DNA from: Jaltomata sinuosa
Lineage: Eukaryota > Streptophyta > Magnoliopsida > Solanales > Solanaceae
DNA: 64,000 bases
Assembly (NCBI GenBank): GCA_003996215.1
Contig: QJPP01000035.1
Span: 372,001-436,000 of the forward strand
Direction of reading: 5' to 3'
Part shown: in pieces, positions 21,298-32,373 of the stretch
Layout of the letters: each line of letters starts with the position of its first letter
Numbering within the stretch: position 1 is the first letter of the stretch
Notes under the pieces: model-generated
The model's input: the letters and a program-made list of their open reading frames with translations, nothing else
What the model was told of the DNA's origin: nothing
The model's database searches: none
Made by a program: the position numbers and the translations under genes

Positions 21298-24200
21298 CAG
21301 GACTCCTGTCGAAACAGGGATGGGCTGATGGTCCAGTTCTGCAAGACTTCTCCAGGCTTGGCATCACGGATGGTCAACTTCTTGATATCTTTCTCCAGTC
21401 CATCGTCGGTCATGGACACGAATAGATTTCCTATTCCCTCAATGACGTCTTCATCAACTGCTTCATCTGGGATTAGGACTTGTCCTGGCACGAACACTAT
21501 TGCCCCAAACTTTGCACTGTGGACTCCTCCTGAAGCAGGCTTATACCCTAGCCCGGCGGTACCTTTCTGATGTTTTAGCTGGATTGGTTCAATTATACCG
21601 TCAGCCTTAGGTCCGAGCCCTGTCTTTGGTTTATACCCATATTTCAACATCTCTGACGCAACCATCTTCGCTGCTCTCGACATCTCCATCTTTACAGGCT
21701 CTACCTTCTCATCAATTCTTACGGCTTGCATGATCTCCAGAGCATGGAAAGCGGCTCCATCCAATTCTTCGGTGATTGGAACAGAATTCACGGAATAGAT
21801 GGGGTGACTGAGCTCCCCGTGAATGGTAACTTCGGTGCGACCCCACTCGAACTTCACACACTGATGGAGCGTGGAGGGAACTGCTCTTGCCATATGGACC
21901 CATGGCCTTCCTAGTAACAAGTTGTAGTTGGACGTAACATCCATCACTTGAAATAAGATGGGGAATTCAGCTGGACCTACTTGCAATGTGAGATAAATTT
22001 CTCCAATGACGCTTCTCTGCGCGCCGTCAAAAGCTCTCACCTTCACACGACTTTCCCTTATCTCTCCCATATTCACACCTAAATCTCTCAGTGTGGTGAA
22101 AGGACAAATGTTGCATCCAGAACCGCCGTCGATCAAAACTCTAGTCACGATCTTATCACAACATTTGACCGCGATGTGAAGTGCTTTGTTGTGGCCAACC
22201 CCTTCTGCTGGTAGTTCATCATCATGGAAAGAGATTTTGTTCACTTCCACCATTTTTCCAATTGTTGCAGCCAATGTGTCACTTGTAGTTTCTTTTGGTA
22301 CGCTAACTCCACTCAGAACTTGTACCAAAGCGTTCCTATGGGCTTCAGAACTCATTAGCAAGGACATAATGGAAATGTGGGCTGGTGTCTTCATTAGTTG
22401 TTCCTCGATTGAGTAATCTTTAGACTGCATCTTCTTCCAAAATTCTGTGGCTTCTGCATCAGTAACATTCTTCTTTGGATTTTGTTCTTTCCCGGGAACC
22501 CCTCGATTTAGATCCTCCGGGGTATAACACCTTCCCGACCTGGTCATTCCGTGAGCCACAGCAGCGTCTATCATCTTGCCCTTGGCTTCCGTTCGATAGT
22601 CCCATGGGACTGCTTTAGTGTCATAGTCAGGCTTTCCAGCGGCTATAGTGGTTACCACAACTCTCGGCAGGTAGGTTTGAATAGTCAAAGGTTCTCTCAA
22701 CTGAACTGTGATAAAGGGTTGCGCTGGAGATGTGGCGGCAACTTCTTCTGTGTTCCAGATAGGCATGATATTCCCTTCCAGGTCATACTCTTCCTCCAGG
22801 GTAATCATGTTGACTCCTCGATTATCATGATCTGGTAGAGGATTGTTGTTCACATTTGGAGGAGTATCGGTGCATTTAATTACTCCCTTTCTGATAAGAG
22901 ACTCGATCTGGTTCTTCAAGCTAAAACACTCCTCCGTGTCATGTCCTTGGATTCCCGAGTGGTATGCACATCGCTTATTTCCATTGAAGCTTTGTGGTAT
23001 CGGATCAGGGATTCTTCCCTCAATCGGCTGCAACAAACCTGCTACCCTCAACCTTTCAAACAATTGAGCCAAAGGCTCGGCAATAGGAGTGTAGGTGCGG
23101 GTATTTCTGGCTTCAAAATTAGGACGTGGTCTTGGTGCATATGCTGGCCTATTTTGGTGAACTGGAGCTTGGACAGGGGCATACGGCTTCGGTGGATTTT
23201 GGTGTGCTGGAGCTCGAGGTGGATTATAGTGTGGCTGGGTACTATATACTGGAACATGTGCGATAATTTGGGAGTTGTTAGGGTATCGGTAGGATGATCC
23301 GCCGTGCTGGTAGTAAGGCGTGACGGCTGAGATGTCTTCCTTCTTCTTCTTGATACCACCAATGGAACCTGACTGTATGGCCTTGCTTGCGGCTTGCAGT
23401 GCGACCATAGACTGAATTTTTCCGGACTTAATACCTTCCTCAATAAAGTCTCCCATCTTGACCAAGTCAGCGAACTTTTGGCCCATCATTGACATCATTT
23501 TGTCGAAGTAGACGCCTTCCTGAGCTCGGATAAAGTACTTAGAGAGTTCATTTTCGTCAAGTGGGGGCTGGATCCGAGCAGCCTCGGTCCTCCATCTCCA
23601 TGAATATTCTTGAAATGATTCAGATGGCTTCTTTTGTATGTTAGCAAGTGAGAATCTGTCTGGAGTGATTTCGGTATTAAACCTGAAACGACTCATGAAA
23701 TCTTCGGCCATTTCTTGCCAATCACGCCATTTGCGAGGGTCTTGGCGAGTGTACCAAGTCAGAGCTTCTCCTGACAGACTTCGAATGAACAGTTTCATCC
23801 TCAATTTCTCGTTCCTTCCTACGCCGACCAGCTTGTCGCAATAGGCTCTTAGGTGTGCGTGGGGATCGCCCTTCCCATCAAATACATCAAATTTTGGTGG
23901 TTTGTACCCGACCGGCATATCGATGTCTGGGTGGATGCATAGGTCATCATAGTCCAGACTTTCGGTTCCCCTGGTGACTTGCATGCTTTTAAAAGCCCTT
24001 TTCAAACTTTCAAGTTGAGCCGCTATCGACCTCTCTTCATTTGACCAGACATCCCTCTCCAATCCTACGTACTGATCGACCTCATATGGTACTTTGACAG
24101 CCGTGGATGTTGCGAAAGTAGGGGCTTCAGTAGCATATACCGGTGGAACAGGCATTTCACAAGTGACATGTGCCTCCGGTATGTGCTGCATTGTTGGGTG

Positions 24201-24611
24201 AATTGGAACAGTAAAGTTCTGCGTAGGCGAGGAAAGGTTAGGTGCAGCCCTAGCAGCGGGCGGGCGAGTAAGTAGATCTTGAGCATAAGTGGGAACGGGT
24301 GGTGCTTGCTTAGGTGCGTTTGTTAAGTCGGCGGGAGTGACCGGCCTCAACTCGGCACTTGGAAATTGGAATTGAGCGGGGAAGGTAGCAGCTGTAAGCT
24401 TAGTTAAATCCCGCACTTGGCGTAGTTCTTCTTTCAAGATCTCAATTTCTTGTGCCATGTTGGCCATTTGTTCGTCGTTTTGAGTGTCCATCAGTTTTTG
24501 AGAACTTTCGGCGCCATCTACTGGTACCATCGAGGCGTTGTTAGATTCTTTGCTCATTTTTCCTTTAGATCGGAGGTTGTATTGCGATTCCGCCAGTTTG
24601 CAAATCGACAC
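21294..24611 (-). CDS. Ogre gag-protease with a C-terminal G-patch
   Basis: The ORF has 1105 intact codons. The N-terminal part has a coiled-coil-like segment (QEIEILKEELRQVRDL) and a Pro-rich stretch. The retrotransposon gag core follows at roughly 235-410 (PPKFDVFDGKGDPHAHL, then ALTWYTRQDPRKWRDW). A zinc knuckle has the spacing C-x2-H-x5-H-x4-C in CAYHSGIQGHDTEEC. The aspartic protease starts near 815, with active site VLIDGGSGCN (D828) and the second motif LLLGRPW near 900. A G-patch-like segment at ~977-1023 has KYGYKPKTGLG and GTAGLGYK. Gag packages RNA and protease cleaves the polyprotein. The start is either at 24611 or at the second Met (MSKESNN). The frame ends at the predicted intron donor. 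Confidence 0.92.
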   Translation of the reverse strand: MSICKLAESQYNLRSKGKMSKESNNASMVPVDGAESSQKLMDTQNDEQMANMAQEIEILKEELRQVRDLTKLTAATFPAQFQFPSAELRPVTPADLTNAPKQAPPVPTYAQDLLTRPPAARAAPNLSSPTQNFTVPIHPTMQHIPEAHVTCEMPVPPVYATEAPTFATSTAVKVPYEVDQYVGLERDVWSNEERSIAAQLESLKRAFKSMQVTRGTESLDYDDLCIHPDIDMPVGYKPPKFDVFDGKGDPHAHLRAYCDKLVGVGRNEKLRMKLFIRSLSGEALTWYTRQDPRKWRDWQEMAEDFMSRFRFNTEITPDRFSLANIQKKPSESFQEYSWRWRTEAARIQPPLDENELSKYFIRAQEGVYFDKMMSMMGQKFADLVKMGDFIEEGIKSGKIQSMVALQAASKAIQSGSIGGIKKKKEDISAVTPYYQHGGSSYRYPNNSQIIAHVPVYSTQPHYNPPRAPAHQNPPKPYAPVQAPVHQNRPAYAPRPRPNFEARNTRTYTPIAEPLAQLFERLRVAGLLQPIEGRIPDPIPQSFNGNKRCAYHSGIQGHDTEECFSLKNQIESLIRKGVIKCTDTPPNVNNNPLPDHDNRGVNMITLEEEYDLEGNIMPIWNTEEVAATSPAQPFITVQLREPLTIQTYLPRVVVTTIAAGKPDYDTKAVPWDYRTEAKGKMIDAAVAHGMTRSGRCYTPEDLNRGVPGKEQNPKKNVTDAEATEFWKKMQSKDYSIEEQLMKTPAHISIMSLLMSSEAHRNALVQVLSGVSVPKETTSDTLAATIGKMVEVNKISFHDDELPAEGVGHNKALHIAVKCCDKIVTRVLIDGGSGCNICPFTTLRDLGVNMGEIRESRVKVRAFDGAQRSVIGEIYLTLQVGPAEFPILFQVMDVTSNYNLLLGRPWVHMARAVPSTLHQCVKFEWGRTEVTIHGELSHPIYSVNSVPITEELDGAAFHALEIMQAVRIDEKVEPVKMEMSRAAKMVASEMLKYGYKPKTGLGPKADGIIEPIQLKHQKGTAGLGYKPASGGVHSAKFGAIVFVPGQVLIPDEAVDEDVIEGIGNLFVSMTDDGLEKDIKKLTIRDAKPGEVLQNWTISPSLFRQESW

Positions 24612-25008
24612 AAATCAACTTTCTTTGGGGGGTTTATAATAAACATAATGAAAAGAAAGGAAAGAAAAAGGAAACTATGTTAGTTTGGGAGATGTCGGAA
24701 TATATAACAAATATATGCGCCAAGTTGGCGATATTCACACAAAAATGCGTCCTAATATGGAGCCTCGTTTTGCCAGAGGTAGGCCTACGCTGCATACAAT
24801 TTGATATAAATGATCCATTTTGAACACATTTAGGATTTGAGATAAACATGACTTTTCATTAAGCAAAATGTGGCTTTGAAAGTTTACAATAGATAGGCTG
24901 ATGGGAGCCTGAAAATGAAAGACATGGGATGGCCACTAGGGCGTACAAAGGGATGGGCCATGAGGCACCTTTAGGGAATATGAAAGGGGTACAATGGGAA
25001 AGGATAAC
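24612..25008 (-). other. Ogre spacer between ORF1 and gag
   Basis: There are about 400 bases without a supported ORF, between the stop of ORF1 and the gag start. Nothing else was recognised. Confidence 0.5.
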
Positions 25009-25914
25009 CTAGGGCCACGTAGGACCGTCATCACTATCATCATATATGTCCAAATAAGGCCCTGGGTGGTATTCTCCGAGATCCCATTCTCTCAACTGCC
25101 ATTCCTGATAATCTGGATCATCTTCTTCCAGGAACACTAAAGATCCATACTCAGATTGATCTTCAAGTTCTCCCCCTAGATTTTCTCTTATATCATCCTG
25201 ACTGTCCGAAGTTATCTCGTCTTTAACTGAGCCCGGAATAATCTGTTCACGCATGGAGGCGGTGAGATACATGTGAGGTATTATTTCCCTGGAGACTTGA
25301 GTCACCATGTCATAGTCGATAAAACCAGGGATCCTTTCCCAGCTTGGTCGCATTATGGGACCTCCATCTACCTTCCACGCATAATATTCCAAGGTGCACC
25401 AATTTGTTTGTCCGATATCTGCGGATATTATATTCATCCATGATTCCTGCAGTCTTCTAATCCTGGCCGAAGGTATTTCTCTTCCGTAAGCGACCTCCGC
25501 AGGTTCTATGTGGGACCACAAAGGAACATCCTGATTGATGCCAAATTGACGCAGAACTCTAAGTGGAGCGTATGGTTGGATCCCTTCTAACCCGATCAAC
25601 TCAATAAAATAGCTGGTATATCTCCTCAGTAATGCTCTTCCAGTGATCCAAGGGAGCTTCCATTGGATGGCATCTCCCGTGAGATGCGTTAGATAGGCCC
25701 GCCATCCTTCTCGTCCTATCGGTGCATTCCAAAATTTTAACCTGCGCTCATGGCTTTGCATCTTGTTGCAGACTCCTTCCAAGTTATCGTTGGCTTGTTC
25801 TTTTTGGAAGAAATGCTCTACGGCCCAAATTTGTAGTAGCAAATTGCATCCGCCAAAGCAATCATATCCTCTTGAGCAGGAGGACAAAGCTCTGAATAAT
25901 TCTGCCAAAAGCAT
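25009..25914 (-). pseudogene. Ogre ORF1, C-terminal part (frameshifted from the N-terminal part)
   Basis: The open frame has 301 codons (MLLAELFRALSSCSRGYDCF at the start) and ends in a very acidic tail (LEEDDPDYQEW, DIYDDSDDGPTWP). It is rich in Trp. Its opening codons continue the protein of the 25862-26521 frame in a different phase. Ogre elements carry a lineage-specific ORF of unknown function ahead of gag, which this is by position. Confidence 0.75.
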
Positions 25915-26521
25915 TGGTACTAATTAACTTTTTGGAGCCATTGAACAGGGCAAGGACTACTGGCATCAAATTTATATTGATGCGGCCTATCTTCTTAGGA
26001 AAGACCATGATCCCTAAGAAAGCGAGTGCAAAAGCCACAGGTCGGATTCTCTCCCATTTTGCTCTGCTACAAGCAAATTCCTGTCGATAACCATCATAGC
26101 TTTCTTGGCGTCCAAACCTCTGAAAGAGATAGTTCAAACCTACACATCCATTTTCTACATTCCTAAGGGCCGGGAAGGCTTTTAGACCCAAAGCGTGTAG
26201 AAATTTTCTTCCAGACATGGTTGAGGGCAATACCGGTTCTCTTCCTTCGAGCGCTAGATCTGTTAGGCTACTAACCTCTTCCAAGGTAGGCGTGATTTCA
26301 AAGTCAGAGAACTGAAATGTCGCGGTGGTTGGGTTCCAAAATTCAATCAGCGACTTTGTTAGCATCTCGTTGGCTTGGATGTCCAACAGCTCAGTGAGAG
26401 ATCCCAGGTGTTTGGAAATCTCGTGTCCATATAGAGTCCTGATGTTGTTCCACCAGCGTTGTAGGTTATGGGGAGCTGAGAAAATCATTTGGATGTTGGG
26501 CAAGTTTTGGTTGATATTCAT
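25862..26521 (-). pseudogene. Ogre ORF1, N-terminal part, plant-mobile-domain-like
   Basis: The 219-codon frame has SLIEFWNPTTATFQFSDFEI, then TPTLEEVSSLTDLALEGREPVLP. This pattern resembles the plant mobile domain / DUF7745-type proteins found in plant transposons and some host genes (recalled, not searched). The frame is lost in an A-rich spot near 25920-25935, so the last ~20 codons are out of frame and the true continuation is 25009-25914. The role is unknown. Confidence 0.72.
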
Positions 26522-27085
26522 CTGAAAGAAAGGTAAAGGGTATGATAAGTTTGTTTATCCCAAATCCATCATGTGTTTTAGTTTGGATCATTTACATCAA
26601 TCACACACAAAGTATATGTCGTTGGGTTTTATGAAAAACCCGTTGACAATAAGGGTGGTTCCCTAAATGCAGTGTCAATCCCCAGGATCGTCCTGCCTAA
26701 GGCTATGCAACATGACCTATTTCTAGAATAAGAGTATTTTCCTAGATTTGAGAGTGGACTGAATAACTGCGAGACGGCACACTAACCTAAATGCACCGAC
26801 CCTGAAACTAAGGAATCCAAAAGAAGGTTTGGGAGGGCATAAAACCCTCCGCGTGTACCACAGTGTGTGAAATGTGTACGGTCAAAGACTCGATAGAGAA
26901 ATGCAAGTGAGAAAGCAGTAACAAGTAGTGTTTATCAATCAAACAAAGAGCGCAAGTTTGGATTTGGCTTGCGTGCTTTCAAACAAAGAACGATATAAAT
27001 AAAGTAAATAATGTACTGCAAATAAACAAATATTCCAAATAATATTCATAAACTAAGCATGCTAAGGTAAAAACATAAAAAAAAA
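26522..27085 (-). other. Ogre 5' leader between PBS and ORF1
   Basis: The leader is 564 bases with no long ORF. It contains A/T-rich and GC-balanced parts and no recognised packaging structure. Confidence 0.5.
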
Positions 27086-27103
27086 TCCCCAGCAGAGTCT
27101 CCA
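27086..27103 (-). other. Ogre primer-binding site
   Basis: On the minus strand, three bases after the 5' LTR, the sequence reads TGGAGACTCTGCTGGGGA. Its position and TGG start fit a tRNA primer site. Ogre elements are reported to use tRNA-Arg; that match was not tested here. Confidence 0.65.
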
Positions 27104-27106
27104 TGC

Positions 27107-30100
27107 TGTCGCGCCCTATTTTCGGACTGGCCAAAATATGTTTGCAACATCCGGCTCTTTCTGCCTTTGTTTTGGAAAAGGGTTTAGAGTCGCCACCTAA
27201 ATTTTAGGAAACTTAGGAAAACCATTTTGTATGTAAAACTCTATTTTTAGTCTGCGAAAACGTTTGAGATTCTGGGTAAGAGTTTTGGTTACTCGAAGGG
27301 AAGGTGTTAGGCACCCTTCAGAGCCTATCCGAAGATAGTCCTTAAACTCAGTTTAGAAACAATATTTGGGAAAGTTATTTGCTCATTATTTGCTAGAAGG
27401 TGATAAAAACATGTTTTATTAATTTAAAGAAAAACTCAAAGTATATGACACATGCCACTACAATAGGCAAAAATATAAAATATACTTATGGTAAAAAGAT
27501 GAAACATATGTACGTACATGCCAAAATATATGAAAGTTTAATAGCAATGCCTTTATCGTAATTATAATTAAAGTATGTAGGACTTTATGATTTATAAGAA
27601 ATATATACTTAAAAGCTATGTAAAAAAAAATGAAAACATTTATTTATACAAATACTTTTTGTAAAGTAAAAAATATATATTTCTTAAAGTTTGAGAAAGT
27701 TTATGACATGTTTGTTAAAAAGAAAGTAAAGATGACGTATGCATATTCTTAAATATATATAGAAAATCATGTGAAAGTTTATTATTTAAAAGATTTGGAT
27801 AAGTGAAAATATATAAGAAATAAGTATACCGGTAATAGAGAAAAGGATATAAGAGAAAAATCATATTTGTTTTGGTAAATGTATTTCATGTAAAAGAATA
27901 ATTTGAAGACTTGAGTAGAGAACGAAAATTATTTGTTTCCATGTAAAGGAGACTTTTATTCATAAGGTAAAAAATGAACATGCATTGAATATGAGAGAAA
28001 ATATTATGTACGTAAATGCAATTGTGATAAAATAATATATGTTTAATTTAAGTAGGAAGAATGAGTAAGTAAAAAATATAAGTATATATACCTTGTAGTA
28101 GATAGCATATGACATATATATACCTTGCGTTTTGAGGCCTTAGAAATCTGAAAATCTCAAAATATATATAGAGTATAACCAAAATATTTGTAAAATATTG
28201 GGGTTAGAATAAGAGAATGCATAAGTTATTAATATATATAAAGAAGGCTTGCCTAAATTAGATAAAAGCATTCTATAATCTAAGGCCTAAGAATGACTAA
28301 AATTTGTTTGAAAATAAATTGAATCGCTAATTAATATTTTTGATTTTTTTGAAAATCTACCGCGAGTTATTTGAAATACGTTTTTCTTGAAACAAAGCCT
28401 AAGTTAATTAATCCTAAAAAATCTGCACTATTTACCATTTCTTATTACTATTTTGAAAGTGTTTAACCACTAATTTTAAAGTATTTAAAAAGGGAAACCC
28501 GAAACATTTGCCTAAACTAAAAAGTGAAGGAAACTTACTTTCAAAATTTTAAGCTAAATAGAGTAATCCATGAAACTATAAACCGGAGAATAAACGTTAA
28601 TCAAAATCACAAAGAAAAATACATATCCAAATAATACAAGGTTAGTCAAACAAATTCAAGTAATAAGAAAAGCATATAGAAAATAAAGGACTAAGTATGT
28701 TAAGTTCCTTTGGAGGAACTAGTCTCCTAATGAGTGACTCCGAACACCGCGATAGTTCCTAATAGTTGTTCGACCCAAAACATATTTGGGCCGAGATTGA
28801 GTTTCAAATGAGAACTCCAACTCTCCGGGGTGTACATGAAACACAAAAAAAAAGATAAGGATTAGTAACTTGCATAACAAAGTTTACAAAATGTAGAAAT
28901 ATGCCAAGCTTAACAATAAAGTGATAAGGAAAACAAACATGCTATTCGGTAAATACACAAGCATATATGAAAGACGTCATGTAACCATATTTTGCTTCAT
29001 GTTTTATAAACAAACGATCTTAGGTAAACAAACAACTTCGATACTAGTTGATTATTAGAAAACAAAGTACACAACAAATCACTCGAACTGAATTATGAGT
29101 GCACCAACAGTGAACTGTGCAAGGCTCAAAATTAATACTTTCATATTCAATGTTGCGAGATCAAACAAACTAGTCAACATAAAAAAAAACATACAGTTGC
29201 TCACATTTCCAAGGGTAAAGCTTGCATAGCCCTTTCTTATACTAAAGAAAACATTTTGAAAATATGCAACCAGGCAGAGACATGATTAACCATCTATGGC
29301 CATGTTCGAATGTTCAAATCAACCTTATTACGATCTCATGAGAAACGGCCAGCCATCCTTAACATCTTAAATTGGTTTATTCAAGCTAAATCACAAGTTG
29401 TAAACACTGTACAAACGCATAATTCCATCCCAAGGACACCAATGACCAAAGAAACTGATTTGCTGAGTAATCAGACTCAACATAACCCGAACAAAACCAA
29501 CTTTAAGACTCACATTCACAAACAGATGATCAAACAGCCAACCTTATTCAAAATATCAAACTTTATAGCAATTGTTCGAGCTAAATCTCAAGTTACAACA
29601 AATTTCCAAACAAGTAATCTAATATGGATAACATCAAACAGAGACTAACTTCAGATCATATTTTCTAACCAAAATCAGCCAAAACAACAACGAAAACAAA
29701 ATTCGCGCAATTAACGGATCACAAAAAAAAAAACTAAATATAAAGTAATTAGGCGGGGTAGAATTTACCTTGTGTTGGGCAGCGATTGAGGCCGTCAAGT
29801 GTTGAGTTCCAAACTAGCGACTTCCGACTCCGACTCCGGTTATCCGAATAGCAAACGAAACAAAAAAAAGGGCAAGATCAGCGGTGCGTATGAGCCAATT
29901 GACAGTGAACAATCAGAGAACAAATTTGTGAGCGGGTTGTCCTAATTTTTTAATCTGCCTTTTTGGGTCAATTTCATCCGTGGCTATAATGGAAACCCAA
30001 GGGTTTCTTTTATAGCCAAAATTTTAGGGCTCCAACGGTTCTTTCCAAGAATTCAAAATTTGAATTCTTGGAAAGCCAAGTTGCCATAGGAAATGATGAA

Positions 30101-31196
30101 AATCAGAGAGAAAAGAAGATGCTTACCCCTTTTTTCAGGTTGATTTGAAAGAGAAAGCGACGGGTCGGAGGTGTAGAGCTCGGACCGTCGGGCAACGGTT
30201 GCATCCGTCGGGCAGCCGGCGGTGGGGGAGCTTTTTTCAGCTCTGTTTCTGAAATGACAAAAAGGGGTGAGAGGATGGCTATAAAGGGGGAGGAGTAGAG
30301 GAGAGAAGGGTGAAGACCACCGGATTTTGCCATTATCCGGTGGTCTAGCGGCGGGCGACCTTTTCGAGGTTGTAAAACGTCTCCGAAAAAGGGAAGGAAC
30401 AACGTGAGGTGATGGAGAGGCCACCGCCGCCGTTTGCCCGCCGGTACGACGCAAAACCTGGTGGGTCTTTGGAGGTGAGGCGGCGAGCAAGGGTTTGGGG
30501 GGTGGGGTTGTCGGTTGACTGATTGGAGAGGGTGAGGGGTCTGTTTGTTTGGTTGAGAGTGGAGGAGAGAAAAGAATTAGGGTGTGTTTAGTTGAGGATT
30601 TGGGCTGGTGGGGCGGATTGGGTAGTGGGCTTAGGAGAAATTGGGCTGGGTTAGGTAATTAGGTAATGGGCTAGGGAGAATTGGGATGAGATAGGTATAA
30701 AATTGGCCCAAACATGTATAGGTAAATAAATTAGTTTTGTAGAAAAAATGTAATTTTCCCTAATCGTTTTTCCACTTAATTAATTTAACGATGCTTTCTT
30801 TCATCCCGATTAATTTCAAATACGTATATAGTTGACTTAAACATAATTTTGGTACACGTAATCGCGATCCTCAATCGATAGAACTGTATTTAGGAAATAC
30901 TATAGCGATACGACAAAATTTCATTTAGAGTTTTAAATAAAAGTTACTATACCAATATTTTGTTAAAGAGAATGAATTATAAAATATTTTTGGGGTGATT
31001 TTATAAGATACAATATTATTAGTAATTATTATTATAAAACGTAAAGGAAATCATTTTTAAAAAAATGATTATTGGTGCCAAAATTTATAAAAAATTAATA
31101 TAAAAATAAGAAAATTATTTTGGAAAAGTCCTCGGGATTAAGAAGAATATAAAAATTAATTATGGGAAAAAGGAGGGCCAAAATTGGGTGTCAACA
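27107..31196 (-). repeat. Ogre 5' LTR (right copy), 4090 bp
   Basis: It starts on the plus strand with TGTCGCGCCCTATTTTCGG and ends in GGGTGTCAACA. It is ~900 bases shorter than the left LTR. About 29078-29675 does not visibly match the corresponding left block. Outside this block the two copies align well, including the TATA/palindrome region. Its right edge lies directly in a chromovirus chromodomain reading frame. Confidence 0.85.
30007..30075 (-). promoter_or_regulatory. Ogre LTR core promoter: TATA box and 35-bp palindrome (right LTR)
   Basis: TATAAAAG (minus) is at 30014-30007 and the palindrome at 30041-30075, identical in sequence and in spacing (26 bases) to the left LTR. Neighbouring bases differ between the copies more than the palindrome does. 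In the 5' LTR this would drive the full-length transcript. Confidence 0.55.
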
Positions 31197-32373
31197 GTTG
31201 TTCCTTGAATAAGTGAGGATATTTGTCCCTCATGTCGGCCTCTGCTTCCCACGTGGCTTCTTCTACATTCTGACTTTTCCATAGGACTTTAACTGAAGCT
31301 ATTTCTTTTGTTCTCAATTTTCTGATTTGTCTATCTAGTATGGCCACCGAGACTTCTTCATATGATAAATCTTCTGAGAATTAAATACCCTCTAAAGGGA
31401 TAACTTGAGAAGGATCTGCTAAGTATTTATGTAACATAGACACGTGAAAGACTGGATGTACTACTGCTAACTCAGGAGGTAAATCAACCTCATAGGCTAC
31501 ATGGACAACTCTCTTTAGGATTCTATAAGGACCAATATATCTAGGGCTCAACTTCCCTATTCTTGCCAAATTGCATAACCCCTTCATAGGCGATACCTTC
31601 AAGAACACCCAGTCATCAGCTTGGAACTCTAAATCTCTGTGTCGCATATCTGTATAAGATTTCTTTCAGCTTTGAGTAGTCTTCAGTCGATCCTATATTA
31701 GCTTTACCTTTTCAACTGCTTGATGGACAATATCTGGTTGCAATATTTGAGTTTCACCTACATCAAACCAACCAATAGGTGATCTACATCGTCTTTCGTA
31801 AAGAGATTCAAATGGGGTCATGCCAATACTGGAGTGATAGCTACTATTATAAGAAAATTCTATTAAGGGAAAATGATCATCCCAATTACCTTTAAAGTCC
31901 AGAACGCATGCTTTCAACATATTTTCAAGTGTCTAAATAGTGCACTCGAGTTGGTTATCTGTCTGTGAATGGAATGTGGCGCTAAGGTTTACCTGTGTGC
32001 CCAAACTCTCTTGGAATGACCTCCAAAAATATGAGGTCAACTGGGCACCCCAATTTGAAATAATGGGCATTGGAATTCCATGCAAGTGAACAATCTCTCT
32101 TATATATAGCTTGGTATAATCTTCTGTGGTACTGGTAGACTTAACTGGTAAGAAGTGGGCTAATTTTGTTAATCTATCAATGATCACCCAAATTGTGTCA
32201 TGCTTATGAAATGAGGAAGGCAAACCTATAATAAAATCAATGTTAATGGCCTCCCATTTCCATGCTAGAATGCTTACAGTCTGAGGTAGGACACCGGACC
32301 TTCGATGTTCTGCTTTCACTTGATGGCAGTTAGAGCACTATGCTACAAACTCCGTTATATCCCTTTTCATATT
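31197..32373 (-). pseudogene. outer chromovirus integrase (central/C-terminal) and chromodomain
   Basis: Fragments in order (minus): KRDITEFVA with an in-frame TAG, the zinc-binding second half CSNCHQVKAEH, then WKWEAINIDFIIGLPSSFHK (first catalytic Asp), IISNWGAQLTSYFW (the second catalytic Asp is replaced by Asn), FHSQTDNQLECTI near the catalytic Glu, FKGNWDDHFPLIEFSYNSSY, ELDF-like RYIGPYRILKRV and a chromodomain ending in TWEAEADMRDKYPHLFKEQL. A TAA stop precedes the chromodomain. The last codons run into the Ogre LTR. Confidence 0.85.

Larger units (their letters stand above)
9356..31196 (-). mobile_element. Ogre-type (Tat lineage) Ty3/gypsy LTR retrotransposon, ~21.8 kb
   Basis: The element reads 5'-3' on the minus strand: 5' LTR 31196-27107, PBS, ORF1, gag-protease, predicted intron, RT, RNase H, second RNase H, integrase, tandem-repeat region, PPT, 3' LTR 14344-9356. 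LTR ends are TGTTGACACC and GGGCGCGACA. The extra ORF before gag, the dual RNase H, the intron between protease and RT, the huge LTRs and the 3' tandem repeats together fit the described Ogre type. Damage to the coding region is limited (one frameshift in ORF1, one in RT). The flanking 5-mers are GCGAG (9351-9355) and GTTGT (31197-31201), so no target duplication is seen. Confidence 0.88.

Noticed and set aside
29310..29648. 112-codon plus ORF in the right Ogre LTR
   Set aside because: It sits in the LTR central block, has no recognisable domain and no counterpart in the other LTR.
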